DNA of 64,000 nucleotides from Hetaerina americana (lineage: Eukaryota > Arthropoda > Insecta > Odonata > Calopterygidae). This document shows, piece after piece, positions 1 to 11,035 of the stretch. The stretch is taken from NCBI GenBank assembly GCA_022747635.1, contig JAKTNV010000024.1:4005665-4069664 (forward strand), given 5' to 3'. The notes beneath the pieces are model-generated. The model saw only the letters and a program-made list of their open reading frames with translations. It did not search any database and had not been told where the DNA came from. How positions within the stretch are numbered: the stretch's first letter is position 1; every line of letters begins with the position of its first letter. The position numbers were made by a program, and so were the translations under genes.

Positions 1-1936
1 CTTATGTTGTTTTCAATACTCAAGAATGTTGATCTATTTAATGTACTTATGATTCTAATAAAGTTTTTCTTTGTTAACTCAGATTTATACCTAAAAAAAC
101 AGCAATGGGCTGGTGTTACTCAAAGAGTGATTTGAGTTTCGTTAACAGCGTCTATATTTTAGGATATACTATAATTCACCCCGAGTGAAAGGATAATTTG
201 CTCTATCTTTTGAATTGAAGTTTTCTGTGCCTTAAATGTTTTGAATTCCAACAAGGTTGATCGGAAAAACATTCAAATCATTGTTGAACGAAGAATTCTG
301 CTTCCCTAAAAATAACTATAGACTGAAGCAAATTTTATATTTCGCGTCTATCTTAGCTATCACAGTGATACTGCAGTGAAAGTGTACGGAAAGTGGTTGA
401 CTTCAAAATGTCTCCCGAGGTGCTTTTTGATATTATCAGCTTGAGAGATTATTATCGAGAGACTGACTGATTTTAAAAAAAGTGGTCCCTGTGACACGTA
501 GTACGGCCTCTATACAATTACCTTTCTAATGTCAAAAGAATTGTCTTTTTCACTTTCGTAAATATTGCGATAATGTCCTACACCCAAAATTGTTATTTGA
601 ACTGCTCGTTATTTCATATATGTTCACATAATTTACTATCTATTCATAAATGCAAGCGACATATAAATTTTGCCGAGCTTAAATTAATGGAGACATAACA
701 GGCCATCAGATAACTCGGTCTTAGCAAGCGAAATGCGGGGAATTTCCGATGGGTGAGCTTTAAGATTTTATAAATAAATGTTCAAGGATGCGTGATGCTG
801 TAGTACTTGAGAAAATAAAATACAAGCAGATGGTAAAATAGGCAGAGGCACCCAAATTTTCATCACTGGCCATGCAAAATACTTGTCTCCGCTATCACGG
901 TGACTGACTTTTGCTTGCTTAACGCAGACCTTTTCTGTAAAAACTATCGTTTATTTATTGAAATGAAATGACTGACTTTGTAACTCCACAAAGTGTGTGG
1001 AATTACAAAGTCAATAATTTCATTTCATTTCAATATGTTATGCAAATTCCATAAGTTACGCTGAAGACAACAAATATCATTTATTTGTTGGACATCCAGG
1101 GGTCATGTTGGAGAAAGCCATTCTCCGGAGCAAATGTGGAATTTTTAATTATTTGTTTGATTAGTCTACCCATTTTCGTTATTCAATAATCCGTGGGCCA
1201 CCAGTACTTGAACTAACATATTTATTTTTTCATTCCACGGACCTTCGGCATCTTCCTCGCTGCTAAATTACAGTAATACATTTGATGGATACCAAAATGT
1301 AAAATTAAACGTGTGATCTAAAATGTCTTCCCTCCAAATCGTAACTGGCATTATTTAACTATTAGTTGACGGTGTTGATCAATCACTATTAATTGATCGT
1401 CAGGGATAATTTAATCCCACTCCTCTTTTACTGTTTCAATGTTTGCTTAGGTCCGATACATCTCCTAGATCCCGTTATAACCAGCCTCGATAGGGTACGC
1501 AAATAACTCAGACCGTTACTAATTACATCAAGAACAAAAGCTAATATTATCTGTTGGCGTATATCTGGTGCGAATAGTAATGATGTGTTCTGATTTTCTC
1601 TTCGGTTTCTCATTGAAACTCTGATTCCGTTTCCCTTAACGATTTGTTTATACAGTACATTAAACGTGCAATTTTCATTGAGTTATTTTCGTAAGAAAGT
1701 AATTTTTAATTCATTTTATTTATATGTAAATAATTAAGCGTCATGAGGTTCAATATCCCGATGGTCATGCCAGACTTTCTTTCACATACTAGACCCATTT
1801 TGAGTCGGTATTCATAAACAGAAGTAACTTCCATCGTATACGTGTTAGATAATGTTTATAACCCATATCAATTATTGCCTGAATGTTTATTCCAAAAATT
1901 GGTTTATAATCTGATTTTCTATGTGGTATTCAGCTA
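1..1936. other. AT-rich DNA without recognised gene
   Basis: Both strands lack any reading frame that resembles a protein family, and no RNA gene was recognised. The only structured part is an imperfect fold-back at 959-1033, listed separately. The last bases are the TA (1935-1936) that flanks the mariner-type element. Confidence 0.6.
959..1033. repeat. Imperfect fold-back hairpin
   Basis: The left arm runs TTGAAATGAAATG, then CTTTGTAA, then TCCACA. The right arm returns TGTGGA, TTACAAAG and CATTTCATTTCAA. The arms are interrupted by small internal loops (about 5 and 9 nt). It could be a MITE relic, a hairpin RNA source, or a replication template-switch product. No terminal TA or other target duplication was recognised. 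Confidence 0.6.
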
Positions 1937-2507
1937 CAGGGTTCGTCCGGAAAATAAGTGTACTGAGCTCAGGAAAAAAAATTTATTACACTTTTACATA
2001 TCTTAAGCTAATATTCCTCAAAATAGGACCCTTGTGAGTCGATACACTTGTTCCAGCGGCGTTCCCATTCCTGGAACGCTCCCGCGAAGGCATCATCGGG
2101 AACCTCTCGAAGACTCGTCGTCGACCTCTTCTCTGCCCTCCACGAACATCTTGTGCCACCGAAAGATCATGTTTCTGGACATGGCTGACTCCCCGTAAGC
2201 CTGGTTAATCATACCGACAGTTTCGGTAGACGATTTCCCAAGCTTTACCGCAAATTTGATGGAATAACGCTGCTCCAAAAACTTCGGCATCGCGTTCCGT
2301 GACGTGGGTCGAGCGTGGAGGTTCGCGTTAACAGAGCTCCTCACTACACCACAGCTCAGAGCCGACTGCCTTTTTTAGCGTCGCTTGCCAACATACCCCC
2401 CTCCAATCGCAGCCCGTCAGAGCGGTGCTGGGCGCGCCTGGAGCGGCGCGCCTGGAGCGGCGCGCCCAGCCCAGGAGTCAGTACACTTATTTTCCGGACG
2501 AACCCTG
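1937..2507 (-). mobile_element. Mariner internal-deletion derivative, copy 1
   Basis: The element begins and ends with 30-bp terminal inverted repeats that match perfectly in this copy; each reads CAGGGTTCGTCCGG from outside to inside. It is flanked by TA at 1935-1936 and 2508-2509, the target duplication expected of Tc1/mariner elements. On the minus strand it holds the start and end of a mariner transposase but no catalytic core, so it cannot make its own enzyme and would need transposase in trans. It is nearly identical to 13743-14299 (four substitutions noted), apart from an extra 14-bp GC-rich unit near 2440-2465. Transposition of a deleted but mobile derivative is the inference. Confidence 0.9.
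2008..2344 (-). pseudogene. Mariner transposase, N- and C-terminal ends fused
   Basis: An open frame of 83 codons starts at 2344 and encodes the first helix-turn-helix region of a mariner transposase: EQRYSIKFAVKLGKSS, then MIFRWHKMFVEGREEVDDE. After a frameshift near 2093-2100 the transposase C-terminus follows (AFQEWERRWNKCID, then GSYFEEY and a stop at 2008-2010). The whole central domain, including the DDxD catalytic residues, is missing. A full mariner transposase is about 340-350 residues. The product could at most bind the terminal repeats; that is inference. Confidence 0.88.
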
Positions 2508-2509
2508 TA

Positions 2510-5500
2510 TATATCTTACTTAGTACTCACTCGGTATTCGGTTTTGTTTATTAATCTCCGAGGTTATATTTTAATTATATAGACAGAAATAGTTTCGAGA
2601 CATGATCATAAAAAATGAAATAAAGGTTTACATAAGCTAACTACGCGTTGTGTATTATAATCCTCCATCGACGCTAGTTTTTGCTTAGGGGTTTAGTTGT
2701 GGAACTTGAAACTCAAACTACCGTAAAACTGGTAGGCAAATATTTCACGAGGCAACGGGGATGGTCAACTTTTACAGAGTTGATTATGGAGGATGGCTAT
2801 GAGTAGGAAATTCACGGAGATAGGGATAGAAGCAAAACAACTTAATGATTCAGCCGTGTGGGGTGTGCAAACGTAGTTACTGAATAGCCCAGGTCATCTT
2901 CTAATCTCAATGAGCAATAGACGCTGGGTGATCCAATTCAATCTGGGAATGGTAATCTAATTTCGTTACGCACAGATTCACAAAGATTTCGAGAATTACT
3001 AAGTGAAAAATATCGGAATATACTTTCGAGTAACTTGGAATAATAATAATATTGATTAAATCTCACTGCCTAATTTGTGCTCTAAAATTTGAATAAAAAT
3101 AAAATATGTCAAATTAGTTTGTTATGCTCACTTACGGCTTCATTAGTCTCTTTTTCATTTTTTGTGTCATTTCTAGCTTATTTGTTACATTTTACTGAAA
3201 CAAAGTGTGTGTTTCAGTGGCGGTCCCAATGTGATAGTAAATACAATTCGATTTGGAGTTTCCTGAATAGTCTCAGGTCACTGCAATTATTTGGTGTGAA
3301 GTTTTTAAGTAGAAAACTGTTGGATTTCAACAAATTTAATATAAAGAGTTAAGTCATTAGTTTGTTAGAATACTTGCGTTTCCAAAAATGCGAATAATCT
3401 TTATTTCACACTAGAATGCAATTTGTGCGGGATTTTAATCGAGCTGGGCTACTTTAATCCGAAGTTGTCGATGAAGAAAAGATATGAAGGAAGCATACTT
3501 AAATGCGATAATTGTATCGTAGTCAAAAATTTGTACCCCCTACACATATGCGAATCCGAAGAGTGAACGGTTTTTAACCTACAATTCACCCACCCAATGC
3601 CAAATCCTTAAGTCATTCGATCTTCAACCCTCTTTCCTAGATCTACGTATTTACACCGTGACCTGCCTCGGAGGAGTTTCGTCACTATTGGATATTCCAA
3701 GCGAATTTCAAAATGTTTCTTTTTCGTCTACATTTAATTAATTTTGTGCTACTGTTTTTCTTCCTCTTTTCATTCAATACGCGGCGAAGTTATTCTTGTT
3801 TTTTTTCAACACTTGCACAGTTCATAAACATGACATTTTTTTTCCAAAATCTGAGACGTTCTCAGGTGTTACAGGGTTGTGAACTGTGAGCTCTGAATGA
3901 ATATCTGAAGTTAAACCTCCAGTCAATCTATAATCATTAGAATTCTATTCACAATAATTCTAGTCTGCATTTCCCCTCTTCCAAGTTTTTAGAGAAGAAT
4001 ATCAAGATGAAAGTGTGTAAAAATTTTCGAATAACTTAGAAGTAGATATGATAGAAATCAAGGGAACTTCACTGTGAGAACACCAGATTAAAGTTAAATG
4101 AATGAGAGTCACTTTGAAGTCCTATTCGAAGCCCTTTGATGCCTTTGGAAATTTTTTACTCCCAACTTTATGCGGAATCTGACGGAATCAAATTTCAGAT
4201 ATTCGGAAAAATATTCCTCCAAGATAGGAAGAAGATATTTCCATGAATCCGAAGCATCTGAATAAATCATACTACTTATTTTCAGGATGAAAGAATTCAT
4301 AGTGAGCACGAAAATAGACTATGCGCCATTATTCAGTCATTGCAAATATTTAGAGATAGTAATAAACATATATGAGTAAATTTCCTTGGGAAGCCAATAC
4401 ATATAATGCAAAAGTGGCTTTATGCGGAAGTTGGATGGAGAGATATCCGCTGACCGGAAGGACCAGGGTAAGTTTTGTATTACGCCTCTGGTGATCCCCG
4501 GCCTCCATTTCAGATCTTCGTAAGAGTTCGAATGCACCACAGAGAAATGAACAGGTCCTCCTGTCCCAGTGTTTGAATTTCACCACCCTGAGGGACGAGT
4601 AGAGGAATTCACTTGTCAAAAAAATCTATGTTCTGTTTCCTGGGTTTTTTTGTAATGAATGAGGACGTAGGATAGAAATTCTTTTATCATTTTATATTTA
4701 TTTATCATCTTCGAAACGTGTTTTCGGTGCATGTCATATGACGCCATTCATCTATCTTGCTTTAACCTAGTTGTCACATCAATATTCCGCCCCATCTGCT
4801 TTCTGTAAGCTACACATATTTGTGTCTAATAATTTATTTTTAGTGTAGTATTATTTAATATGTGCAGTATAATTTAACATCCGGCTACTCAAGGATACCA
4901 TATGTGAGTATGGTATGAATAATTTCATGATGCTTCACGGAAATGTTTTAGGCGAATGATTTTTTACACTCTGAAAATGTTGCATTGTTTTACGTAACAT
5001 CAGTTTTTATAACATTTATGCTGCTGCATGAGTGCCATTGGAGAAACACTAAATATAACTTGCGTCCCGAAATAATTTTAGTTCTTCGTAGTTATTAAGA
5101 ATCATTTAACACTCCTAACTTAATACGTATGAGGTAATGTTTCTAAATATTGCTGACGATGTACAGATGTAAGCTACAGTAGAATGAGTACTAGTCTTCA
5201 CATGTTATTCTATTCACTGACGACTTTGTTGGAAAAAAGAATAGTTAGGAAGAATTAGTAAGTGCATAAAATTCTTGTTGTCAGTGCATCTTTGAGCCTC
5301 AGGCAATGTTCTGAGATTCTCCCTTTCCTGCAATTCAACAGGTGACGTCATCACTCGTCGATACTTGAGTGGCCTTAAATATTCCTCCTCGCTTACTGCC
5401 AAAAGGACGTCTTGGTGGATCACTATGGTATTCCATCATTTGCGTAACTTCAACCTTGCGGTTTAATTGAGCACCCCAATTAGTATGCAACACAACAAAC

Positions 5501-5561
5501 AAGACCCTTGGATTAGGATGCAATCAAATCATGGGTAAATCCAGTTACCGAATACCACCAA
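2510..5561. other. AT-rich DNA without recognised gene
   Basis: Several frames of 60-90 codons exist (for example 4109-4309 and 4350-4619 on the minus strand), but none resembles a known family or shows splice-site context that I can defend. No repeats with clear ends were seen. Confidence 0.55.
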
Positions 5562-5647
5562 ACAGCAGTGTTCTCCGGAAGCTCGGTTTGATAGGCGAGG
5601 TTGACCCACCTGGTGCTATGGCCTGGCTTGCGTGTGAAATTCACGCG
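5562..5647 (+). repeat. Dispersed repeat segment, copy 1
   Basis: This stretch is similar to 54641-54724 in the same orientation. Both contain a TCGGTTT block, a CACC block, a CTA block and end in GCGTGTGAAATTCAC or CGTGTGAAATTCAC. The pattern suggests fragments of one interspersed repeat, possibly a SINE or a retrotransposon end. The family was not recognised. Confidence 0.55.
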
Positions 5648-6024
5648 TTCATGGAGGAAGGGATTAATTTCCTTCTCTCTTCCGTCAAAGATGCATAGTA
5701 GGAAATTTGCAACGCATTGTTGGAATTGGGAATGTGTACGTGGAATATATGATCATTTAAAGCATGTTCATTGCGTACATTTTTAGGTTCAAAATGCAGC
5801 CAGATATCTCAAAATTACGAAATTATGGGGATTACATAATACTAACGAACAAACTGATCTAATATTGGTGGTTCTGCCTACAGTTCGAGTATACGTTACA
5901 ACTTAACTAAACACTAAACATAGACACGCGAAGAAACTAAACTCACGAATATAGTTGACGGCTTTACCGTAGAAACATATTCATGAGTTCTTTGGGTTCT
6001 ACGTATATAAAGTTTTTAACCAAA

Positions 6025-6025
<1 letters not shown>
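5648..6025. other. No gene recognised
   Basis: Nothing supportable was seen here apart from the approach to the (TA)n tract. Confidence 0.5.

Positions 6026-6078
<53 letters not shown>
6026..6078. repeat. (TA)n microsatellite
   Basis: A pure run of alternating A and T. It directly abuts the 3' end of a Penelope-like element on the minus strand. Confidence 0.95.
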
Positions 6079-6080
<2 letters not shown>

Positions 6081-6195
6081 AAAAACATTGAAACGTACAA
6101 ACACAAAGAAAGGGTACATATGCGGTTTTGACGTTTCGACGGCGCGGTCGTCATCATCAGATCTATGTTTCTGTGTTTAAATGTTTTAATCAATG
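6079..6195 (-). mobile_element. Penelope-like element 3' end (candidate)
   Basis: Read on the minus strand, the segment has the same layout as the 3' UTRs of the better PLE copies here. A CUGAUGA-type motif is followed by a short GC stem-loop and GAAA, then a T-rich stretch (TTTCTTTGTGTTTG), then a (TA)n tract. No coding part remains. The assignment to PLEs rests on this layout, not on coding homology, so it is moderate. Confidence 0.5.
6130..6160 (-). ncRNA. Hammerhead ribozyme-like core
   Basis: On the minus strand: CUGAUGA (6154-6160), stem II with at least 4 bp (GACG with CGUC, 6138-6141 and 6149-6152), GAAA (6134-6137), then C and the triplet GUC (6130-6132). The ACGU between GAAA and the cleavage C is self-complementary, as in hammerheads with a minimal stem III thought to act as dimers. 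Stem I is weak: only a possible ACAUA/UAUGU pairing beyond an internal loop. PLEs are known to carry hammerhead motifs. This copy may be a decayed, inactive relic. Confidence 0.5.
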
Positions 6196-6235
6196 TTTTA
6201 TGTGTGTATATGTATGTATGTATATATTTATATAT

Positions 6236-6712
6236 TCATGAAGAAGAGGCAAATACTGTGTTCAAAGAACCTAAGGCTGGAAACGAAGTAACTCGTCAAG
6301 ACTTTCGTGTGGAGCATGGGGCTCTATAGTTACGAGCCTTGGAAGATTGGAAAAGTGGACTAGCGAAGAATAGAAGCTGTTGAACATTTTGCTGAAAGGG
6401 AATGCTGAAGATTAAATGGACAGACTAGGTAACGAACGAGGAAGTATATAGAAGAGCAGAAGAGGAAAGGAGAATCACCACCACATGAAGAACCCTGCGG
6501 TAAAGAAGAAATAGATGGAGTAAACACCCATTGAGGCACAATGGATCGATTAGGAATATAATAGAAGGAAAAACAGAAGGGAAGATTCCATGAGGAATTC
6601 CATGTATATAGGACAAATTAAGAAGGGCTTAAAACATAGAAAGTTTCAGGTTTCAGGAATTGACATTAAATAAAGTAGAATGGAGGGCTGAAGTAAACCA
6701 ATCCTAGGATTG
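6236..6712 (+). pseudogene. RTE-type retrotransposon, RT C-terminal part
   Basis: Across several frames the plus strand encodes pieces of the C-terminal region found in RTE-type non-LTR polyproteins. These include a TRQDFRVEHGALYLRALE-like stretch (the 'VWS.ALYG.E.W' region), a MLKIKWTD.VTNEEVYRRAEEER stretch (6400-6475), then RHNGSIRNIIEGK (6535-6575). Frames change several times and stops are present, so it is a dead, 5'-truncated copy. It is more diverged than, and a different subfamily from, the copies at 9608 and 62865. Confidence 0.72.
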
Positions 6713-6830
6713 AAATACTGATTTTATATATACATATATGTGCATACATACACACGCAGAAAGTTAGCACTAGTGAACACAGACAAAAACACAGAAACAC
6801 ACGAAAAAGAAAAGAAACTCACTAAGTTTC

Positions 6831-6864
6831 GAATTTTCGGTGGTCAGGGCCACCTTCCTCAAGG
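6831..6864 (-). ncRNA. PLE 3' UTR hairpin, degenerate hammerhead-like
   Basis: Minus strand: CUUGAGGAA, then a perfect 5-bp stem GGUGG/CCACC with a 6-nt loop, then GAAAAUUC. The order resembles hammerhead core, stem II, GAAA, but the core is not the exact CUGANGA. The same structure lies in the copy at 57919-57950. Confidence 0.4.
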
Positions 6865-7136
6865 AAGAGGTATAAAACTGAGGGGAATACCAGGACTGGA
6901 ATGATGGAGGGAAGGGTAAAGTGGGGAGAAGTTTCCGAAGGGAAGAGTTTGGAGGGTAAGCTTTATAAGGGGAATTTTTAGAAGGGTGGGGAAAATATGG
7001 AAGGTGATGGGGTTGAGGGAGGATGAAAATATGTTCAAATCAGGGTAATTAATGCCTAATATTAATACATGGGCAATTCCAGTAATCCAAGCGCCAGATG
7101 TAGGATTGCTCTATTGTTTTAAGTTTGATTGAAGGA

Positions 7137-7451
7137 TCAGAGGGTGGGAGGGATGGATGCTAAGATGGATACACTGTAGAATTTATCAAAGGGATTGCTG
7201 TGTTCGGAGGCGTGTATGGGGATAGGAAGCATACCAATCAGGGAAGAATTCTTGCATGAGACCCGGTGGTTATTAATTCTAATATTAAGGGGTGTGGTAC
7301 ATTGTCCAATATAAAAGGAAGGGCAAAGTTGGCACTTCAGCAGGTAAACTACATTGCTAGACGTGCAAGTAGAGTAGGGAATTGGTGGGAGAGAGTTAAA
7401 AAGTGGGGGGAGAGAGATGGGATTATAGTTTTGAAAATAGGACGTTTGCAT
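7137..7451 (-). pseudogene. PLE GIY-YIG endonuclease fragment
   Basis: The 104-codon frame contains SSNVVYLLKCQLCPSFYIGQ (about residues 31-50), followed by TPLNIRINNHR. This matches the PLE form of the GIY-YIG domain: VVYLL in the GIY position, CxxC, YIG, then the conserved R and NHR. Past the end of this frame the homology continues in another frame (IEQSYIWRLDYWNCPCINIR), so a frameshift lies near 7137. The domain nicks target DNA for insertion in intact PLEs. The same domain occurs at 55008-55520. Confidence 0.85.
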
Positions 7452-7515
7452 CTGTGTTTATTGCAAGGCATGGGTGTAATTGGAATAATGAAATAATCTA
7501 AAATTATGTTTTTAG

Positions 7516-7849
7516 GCCAACTTATAAAATTTTAATACAATTTACGTTGGTAACTGCTTGTTATAAGCAACGAACTATGGTTTCTTCTTAAAAATTATAA
7601 TTTTCTAGCAAAGGGTGAGTGAAACGGCGTTCACATCATGCCATTTTTATGATTGGATCCGATAAATTATCTTTTGGGCCAACATAAGTAGCATTTATAT
7701 TAGATAAAATTACAGAAGTATTACTCTAACATTTAGCCCTGATAAGTGATCAGTATACTGGTACACTCAAGCCATTGTAAAGAGTAATAACATCTCCGGA
7801 TCCTTAAGCAATCAAGCTCGGATCTGAAACCAGAAATGGTTTCCCTTCG
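7516..7849. other. No gene recognised
   Basis: AT-rich DNA between the PLE copy and the CpG-rich patch. Nothing supportable was seen. Confidence 0.5.
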
Positions 7850-8520
7850 TTCAGAGCGAACTAAATATTGGAAAAATCGCGCGGAGGGGGTTGGTGATGT
7901 CCGGTAAAAGTATCGTCAGTTCCGAACGATGCTTCTTCAGGAGGGACAACGAATGTAACAGGACTGTCCTTTTCGACACCCTTCGCAAAATGATGCAAAG
8001 CTCATTCATTCATGCATGGTGCAGCGCAATGATGAATCTCGCCGGACGAATCGAGATCGCTTCCGCCGAGCGCAAAAACCCCTCACCCATCGTGCACACG
8101 GGGCAATTACGAGACGTCGTTTTACACGGCCGCGACTCGCGTCACTAAATCCCCGCAAAGCGCACGCCCCTGCACCCGCTCCGCATCTCTTTATTCCGCC
8201 GCGGTCGTCCCCATTCATCCCCTTCCCCAGCGACTCGTTTTATTTCTTGGGCCGTCTCCGGGTTTACCTCTGCGCTGCGCATCAAACGTCGTTCAGGGTA
8301 TTATGACAAATGATTAAATAAATCTCGCGCAACTAAATAGTGGGAGAGAGCAGAATAATGGAATCGACTAAGTCCCTCTTGAATAGGAGCGGTAGGCATT
8401 TAGGTGTGGTGATTCGAAACGAAATGCCGCACGGTGCAGCTTTATGAGCCCGACCCCTCCTCCCCACATCCTTTACAACCTCCGACTGTGTAATAGAAAA
8501 ACATCGGAGTAGCGGCACTG
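7850..8520. other. CpG-rich patch
   Basis: CpG dinucleotides are dense (GCGCGGAGG, GCCGGACGAATCGAG, GGCCGCGACTCGCG) against AT-rich flanks. Several overlapping frames up to 96 codons exist on both strands, which is what low stop-codon density produces; none resembles a family. It could be an unmethylated island, a promoter, or a repeat. Confidence 0.4.
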
Positions 8521-9607
8521 CGTTCGTTGTATTCCGTTTTTATCCCTCATTTTTTTATTGTCAACTTTTCATCATTTTATCTTGTTCTGTCTGGTTAAGA
8601 GGGCAGGGATTAACGCGACGTGGGCTTTCAGCAAAAAAAAGATGGTTGGTCGCGGTATCTTTTCGACGGAGTATTTAATTTTTTGTGCATGCATTGTGAA
8701 TACCAAGCACCGACCACCAAAGGTCAAAACGTCTCGGCAAAAAAAATAACTACACTTACGTATATATTTATTCACTGTTTTGTCAGCAGTGAGCCGCGGC
8801 CGACCGTCAACTGCCCGTTCCTTGATTGCCATTTCACCTTCTCTGATTTTGCATTGTCCGCTTCGTTAAATAACACCTAGGAACTATATTTTGCAAATTC
8901 GTAGCGACCAAGTTCGACTCCGAGCTCGTGAATGGACAAAAGGATATCGGTTTAAAGCACGGAAGGAAGCCAGGAAGATTAAATGACGGCGTCATCAAAA
9001 TTGGAAAGAATGGTGGAACTTTTAATCAGAACTATTGGAAATCCTTTCCTTAACTGACAGCCACGTTCATTATTGTATTGTCAGAGAATCTGATTGAAGT
9101 AAATGGCAAAAAATTGTAGAAATGCTTTCCTCTCATGCTTTATATATGACATGCCAACCTGTGTGTGTTGATCTAGTATTTCACCTTGAAACAATTTAAA
9201 TATTTTAATAGGGTATGGAAAACTTAGAGGTCTGCATCAAATATCCATTTACAGTCCTAGTTAATCTCATTCGTACTTAATCTTTACCTAGTCTCATTCG
9301 GTCAGCCAAGAAGTTTATGGAGCTTTGAGATTTTAAAATTTTAATAAAAATTTGGTTTTGGAAAGGTGTTACAAAACTATCTTGATGATGTTATTTTGTC
9401 CTCTAGGTTTGATCAAACTAAGTGAAATTTTAAATACTTCCCTGAAGAAACAAAGAAAGTCGTATAAAGCAAGAATATAGCCAATAATGTTAAATTAACA
9501 AGTTTTCATATTAATGCTTCTTTTCTATTCGTTACTTTGTCACTATTAATTGCTGTGTTCATTCTATTTTCATATTTATAGCTAAATTTTATTTTTTCCT
9601 CACCCCA
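8521..9607. other. No gene recognised
   Basis: The overlapping 60-90 codon frames at 8558-8880 are on opposite strands and none looks like a protein. The rest is AT-rich. Confidence 0.5.
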
Positions 9608-9878
9608 TGCACTAGTATTGACATGGTGGAAGGGCTTGTGCGTCCTAGAGCTGTGCTGGCGGGTGAAGTGACAATCGCTCTGGTATGGTCACCCATACAA
9701 GGTAGGTCGAATGGTAGAAGCCAGGCAAAAGCTAGTCCGCAAAGCATCTGCTCTTCAGTGACGCAGCTGCAAAGATGTATTTTCCCGGTGGGGCGGCCAT
9801 TAGAGTGATGGTGTCACATTAAAAACACTCTCGAGGAAGCCAACGGAAAACCACCTCATTTAATTACCCAACGAAACA

Positions 9879-10154
9879 ATGAGCAAACATAGATTTGAGT
9901 GGGAGTCCTGCCACTACAGGATTCGTCCCGCTGGGCCGTGTGTCATGCCCGGCAGCTGGAGAAGCAAGACTTCCGCAGTCATCTCACGACATGTTTGCAA
10001 CGAGAAAGTGACATCGGTAGCACAGGAAACTAATAATAGGGACGAAAAAGTTGGAATCTGGACTTGGAAGGTTTGGGCGAGGTTGAGGAAAAGGAAATTA
10101 GAGAATATAAAGCGAGAGTTGAAGAGAGAAAATATAGATATTTTTGAGCTGTAG
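9879..10154 (+). pseudogene. RTE endonuclease start, inactivated
   Basis: The frame aligns with the first 95 residues encoded at 63148: RPAGPCVMPGSWRSKTSAV corresponds to RPNRPCVVPGSGGGKASAV. The block that should read GTWNVRTM reads WTWKVWAR, so the conserved asparagine of the APE-type nuclease is lysine. KLENIKRELKRENIDIFEL precedes a stop where LCEVRW should follow. Coding capacity is lost. Confidence 0.82.
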
Positions 10155-10439
10155 GAGTATATATGGAAGTATATCAGGGATAACTACAGCAATAATAATA
10201 GAGTGAGCGAGTAATAGCGTTATTATTGAAATTTAAGGTAGGTAGAAGCGTAGTGCTTATAAATTAGTGAGTTATATAACTTCAGTTATATTAAATCAGG
10301 TTTACGAATAATTAAGCGTTTGTCAGTCAATCAGCCAAGGGCTGATTCTATGTGGAAAAGTAAAGAATCTTCTTTCATCAATCAGCTGAGGAATTACAAG
10401 AATTTGTTGGGGAATTGTAAAATCAGTGCGTATAGTATA

Positions 10440-11035
10440 GAATGGGAATCAATATAAACAAAATAAAGGTTATGCGGTTTCAGAGAAAGAGCGAAAAGTT
10501 AAAATGGGAGGGGAGAACTAGAACAGGAGGAACAGTTTATGTATCTTGGCGGTGTTTTTGAATAACAACATGGTCACATTTGTAGGATTGTAAGAAGAAT
10601 TGCGTTTGGTTAAGAGGTTTGCACACAAGTAGGAGGGAATTGATGACAGGGACTTTGAGTAAGTAAGGAGGTTAAGGAACGGCTCGTCAAACTCTAATGT
10701 GGAACGTGTTTTTGTACGGCGCGGAAACAGAGTCATTGAAGCCAGACGATAGTCGTAGATTGGAAGCTTCTAAAATGGAGGAAGATGGAAAAGGTGGAAT
10801 GGACAGATGGGGAAACAAACGATCAACAGCAGGCATGGTGAGAGAGGAGAAGGAATTGTTGGGAGGAATTCAAAGGAGGAGGCGGTTGCCCAGTATTTGG
10901 AAATTTCTGTTTTGGCGATGGGATATTGAAAGCTGCTATACAAGGGGAGAACGTTAGGCAAGCGAGGGAGGCGTAAGAAAAGAATGGGCATGTTGAACTG
11001 GATGAAGAATGAAGTAGTAGGAATTGTGGAAGGTT
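10440..11035 (+). pseudogene. RTE polyprotein C-terminus remnant
   Basis: Frames on the plus strand give KIKVMRFQRKSEKLKWEG, FMYLGGVFE, IVRRIAFG and LMWNVFLYGAETESLK. These are the order and spacing of the region just after the RT fingers-palm in RTE elements. A basic stretch (GERxLL.GIQRRRRLPS) and an RKEW/MLNWMKN tail follow. Frame changes show it is dead. Confidence 0.75.

Larger units (their letters stand above)
6770..7515 (-). mobile_element. Penelope-like element, 5'-truncated copy
   Basis: On the minus strand the element keeps the end of its reading frame (a CNKHRCK zinc-ligand-like motif, then the GIY-YIG nuclease domain) and a long pyrimidine-rich 3' UTR. The 3' UTR is colinear with 57692-58029. 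The copy is truncated near 7515, so the whole RT is absent. The 3' side passes into TATATA/CATACA repeats (6724-6760). PLEs are retroelements with an RT plus GIY-YIG endonuclease, often 5'-truncated. Confidence 0.82.

Noticed and set aside
7905..7950. CUGAAGAAG with an AUCGU/ACGAU stem on the minus strand
   Set aside because: It has a CUGANGA box and a stem, but GAAA and the cleavage triplet are missing after the stem.
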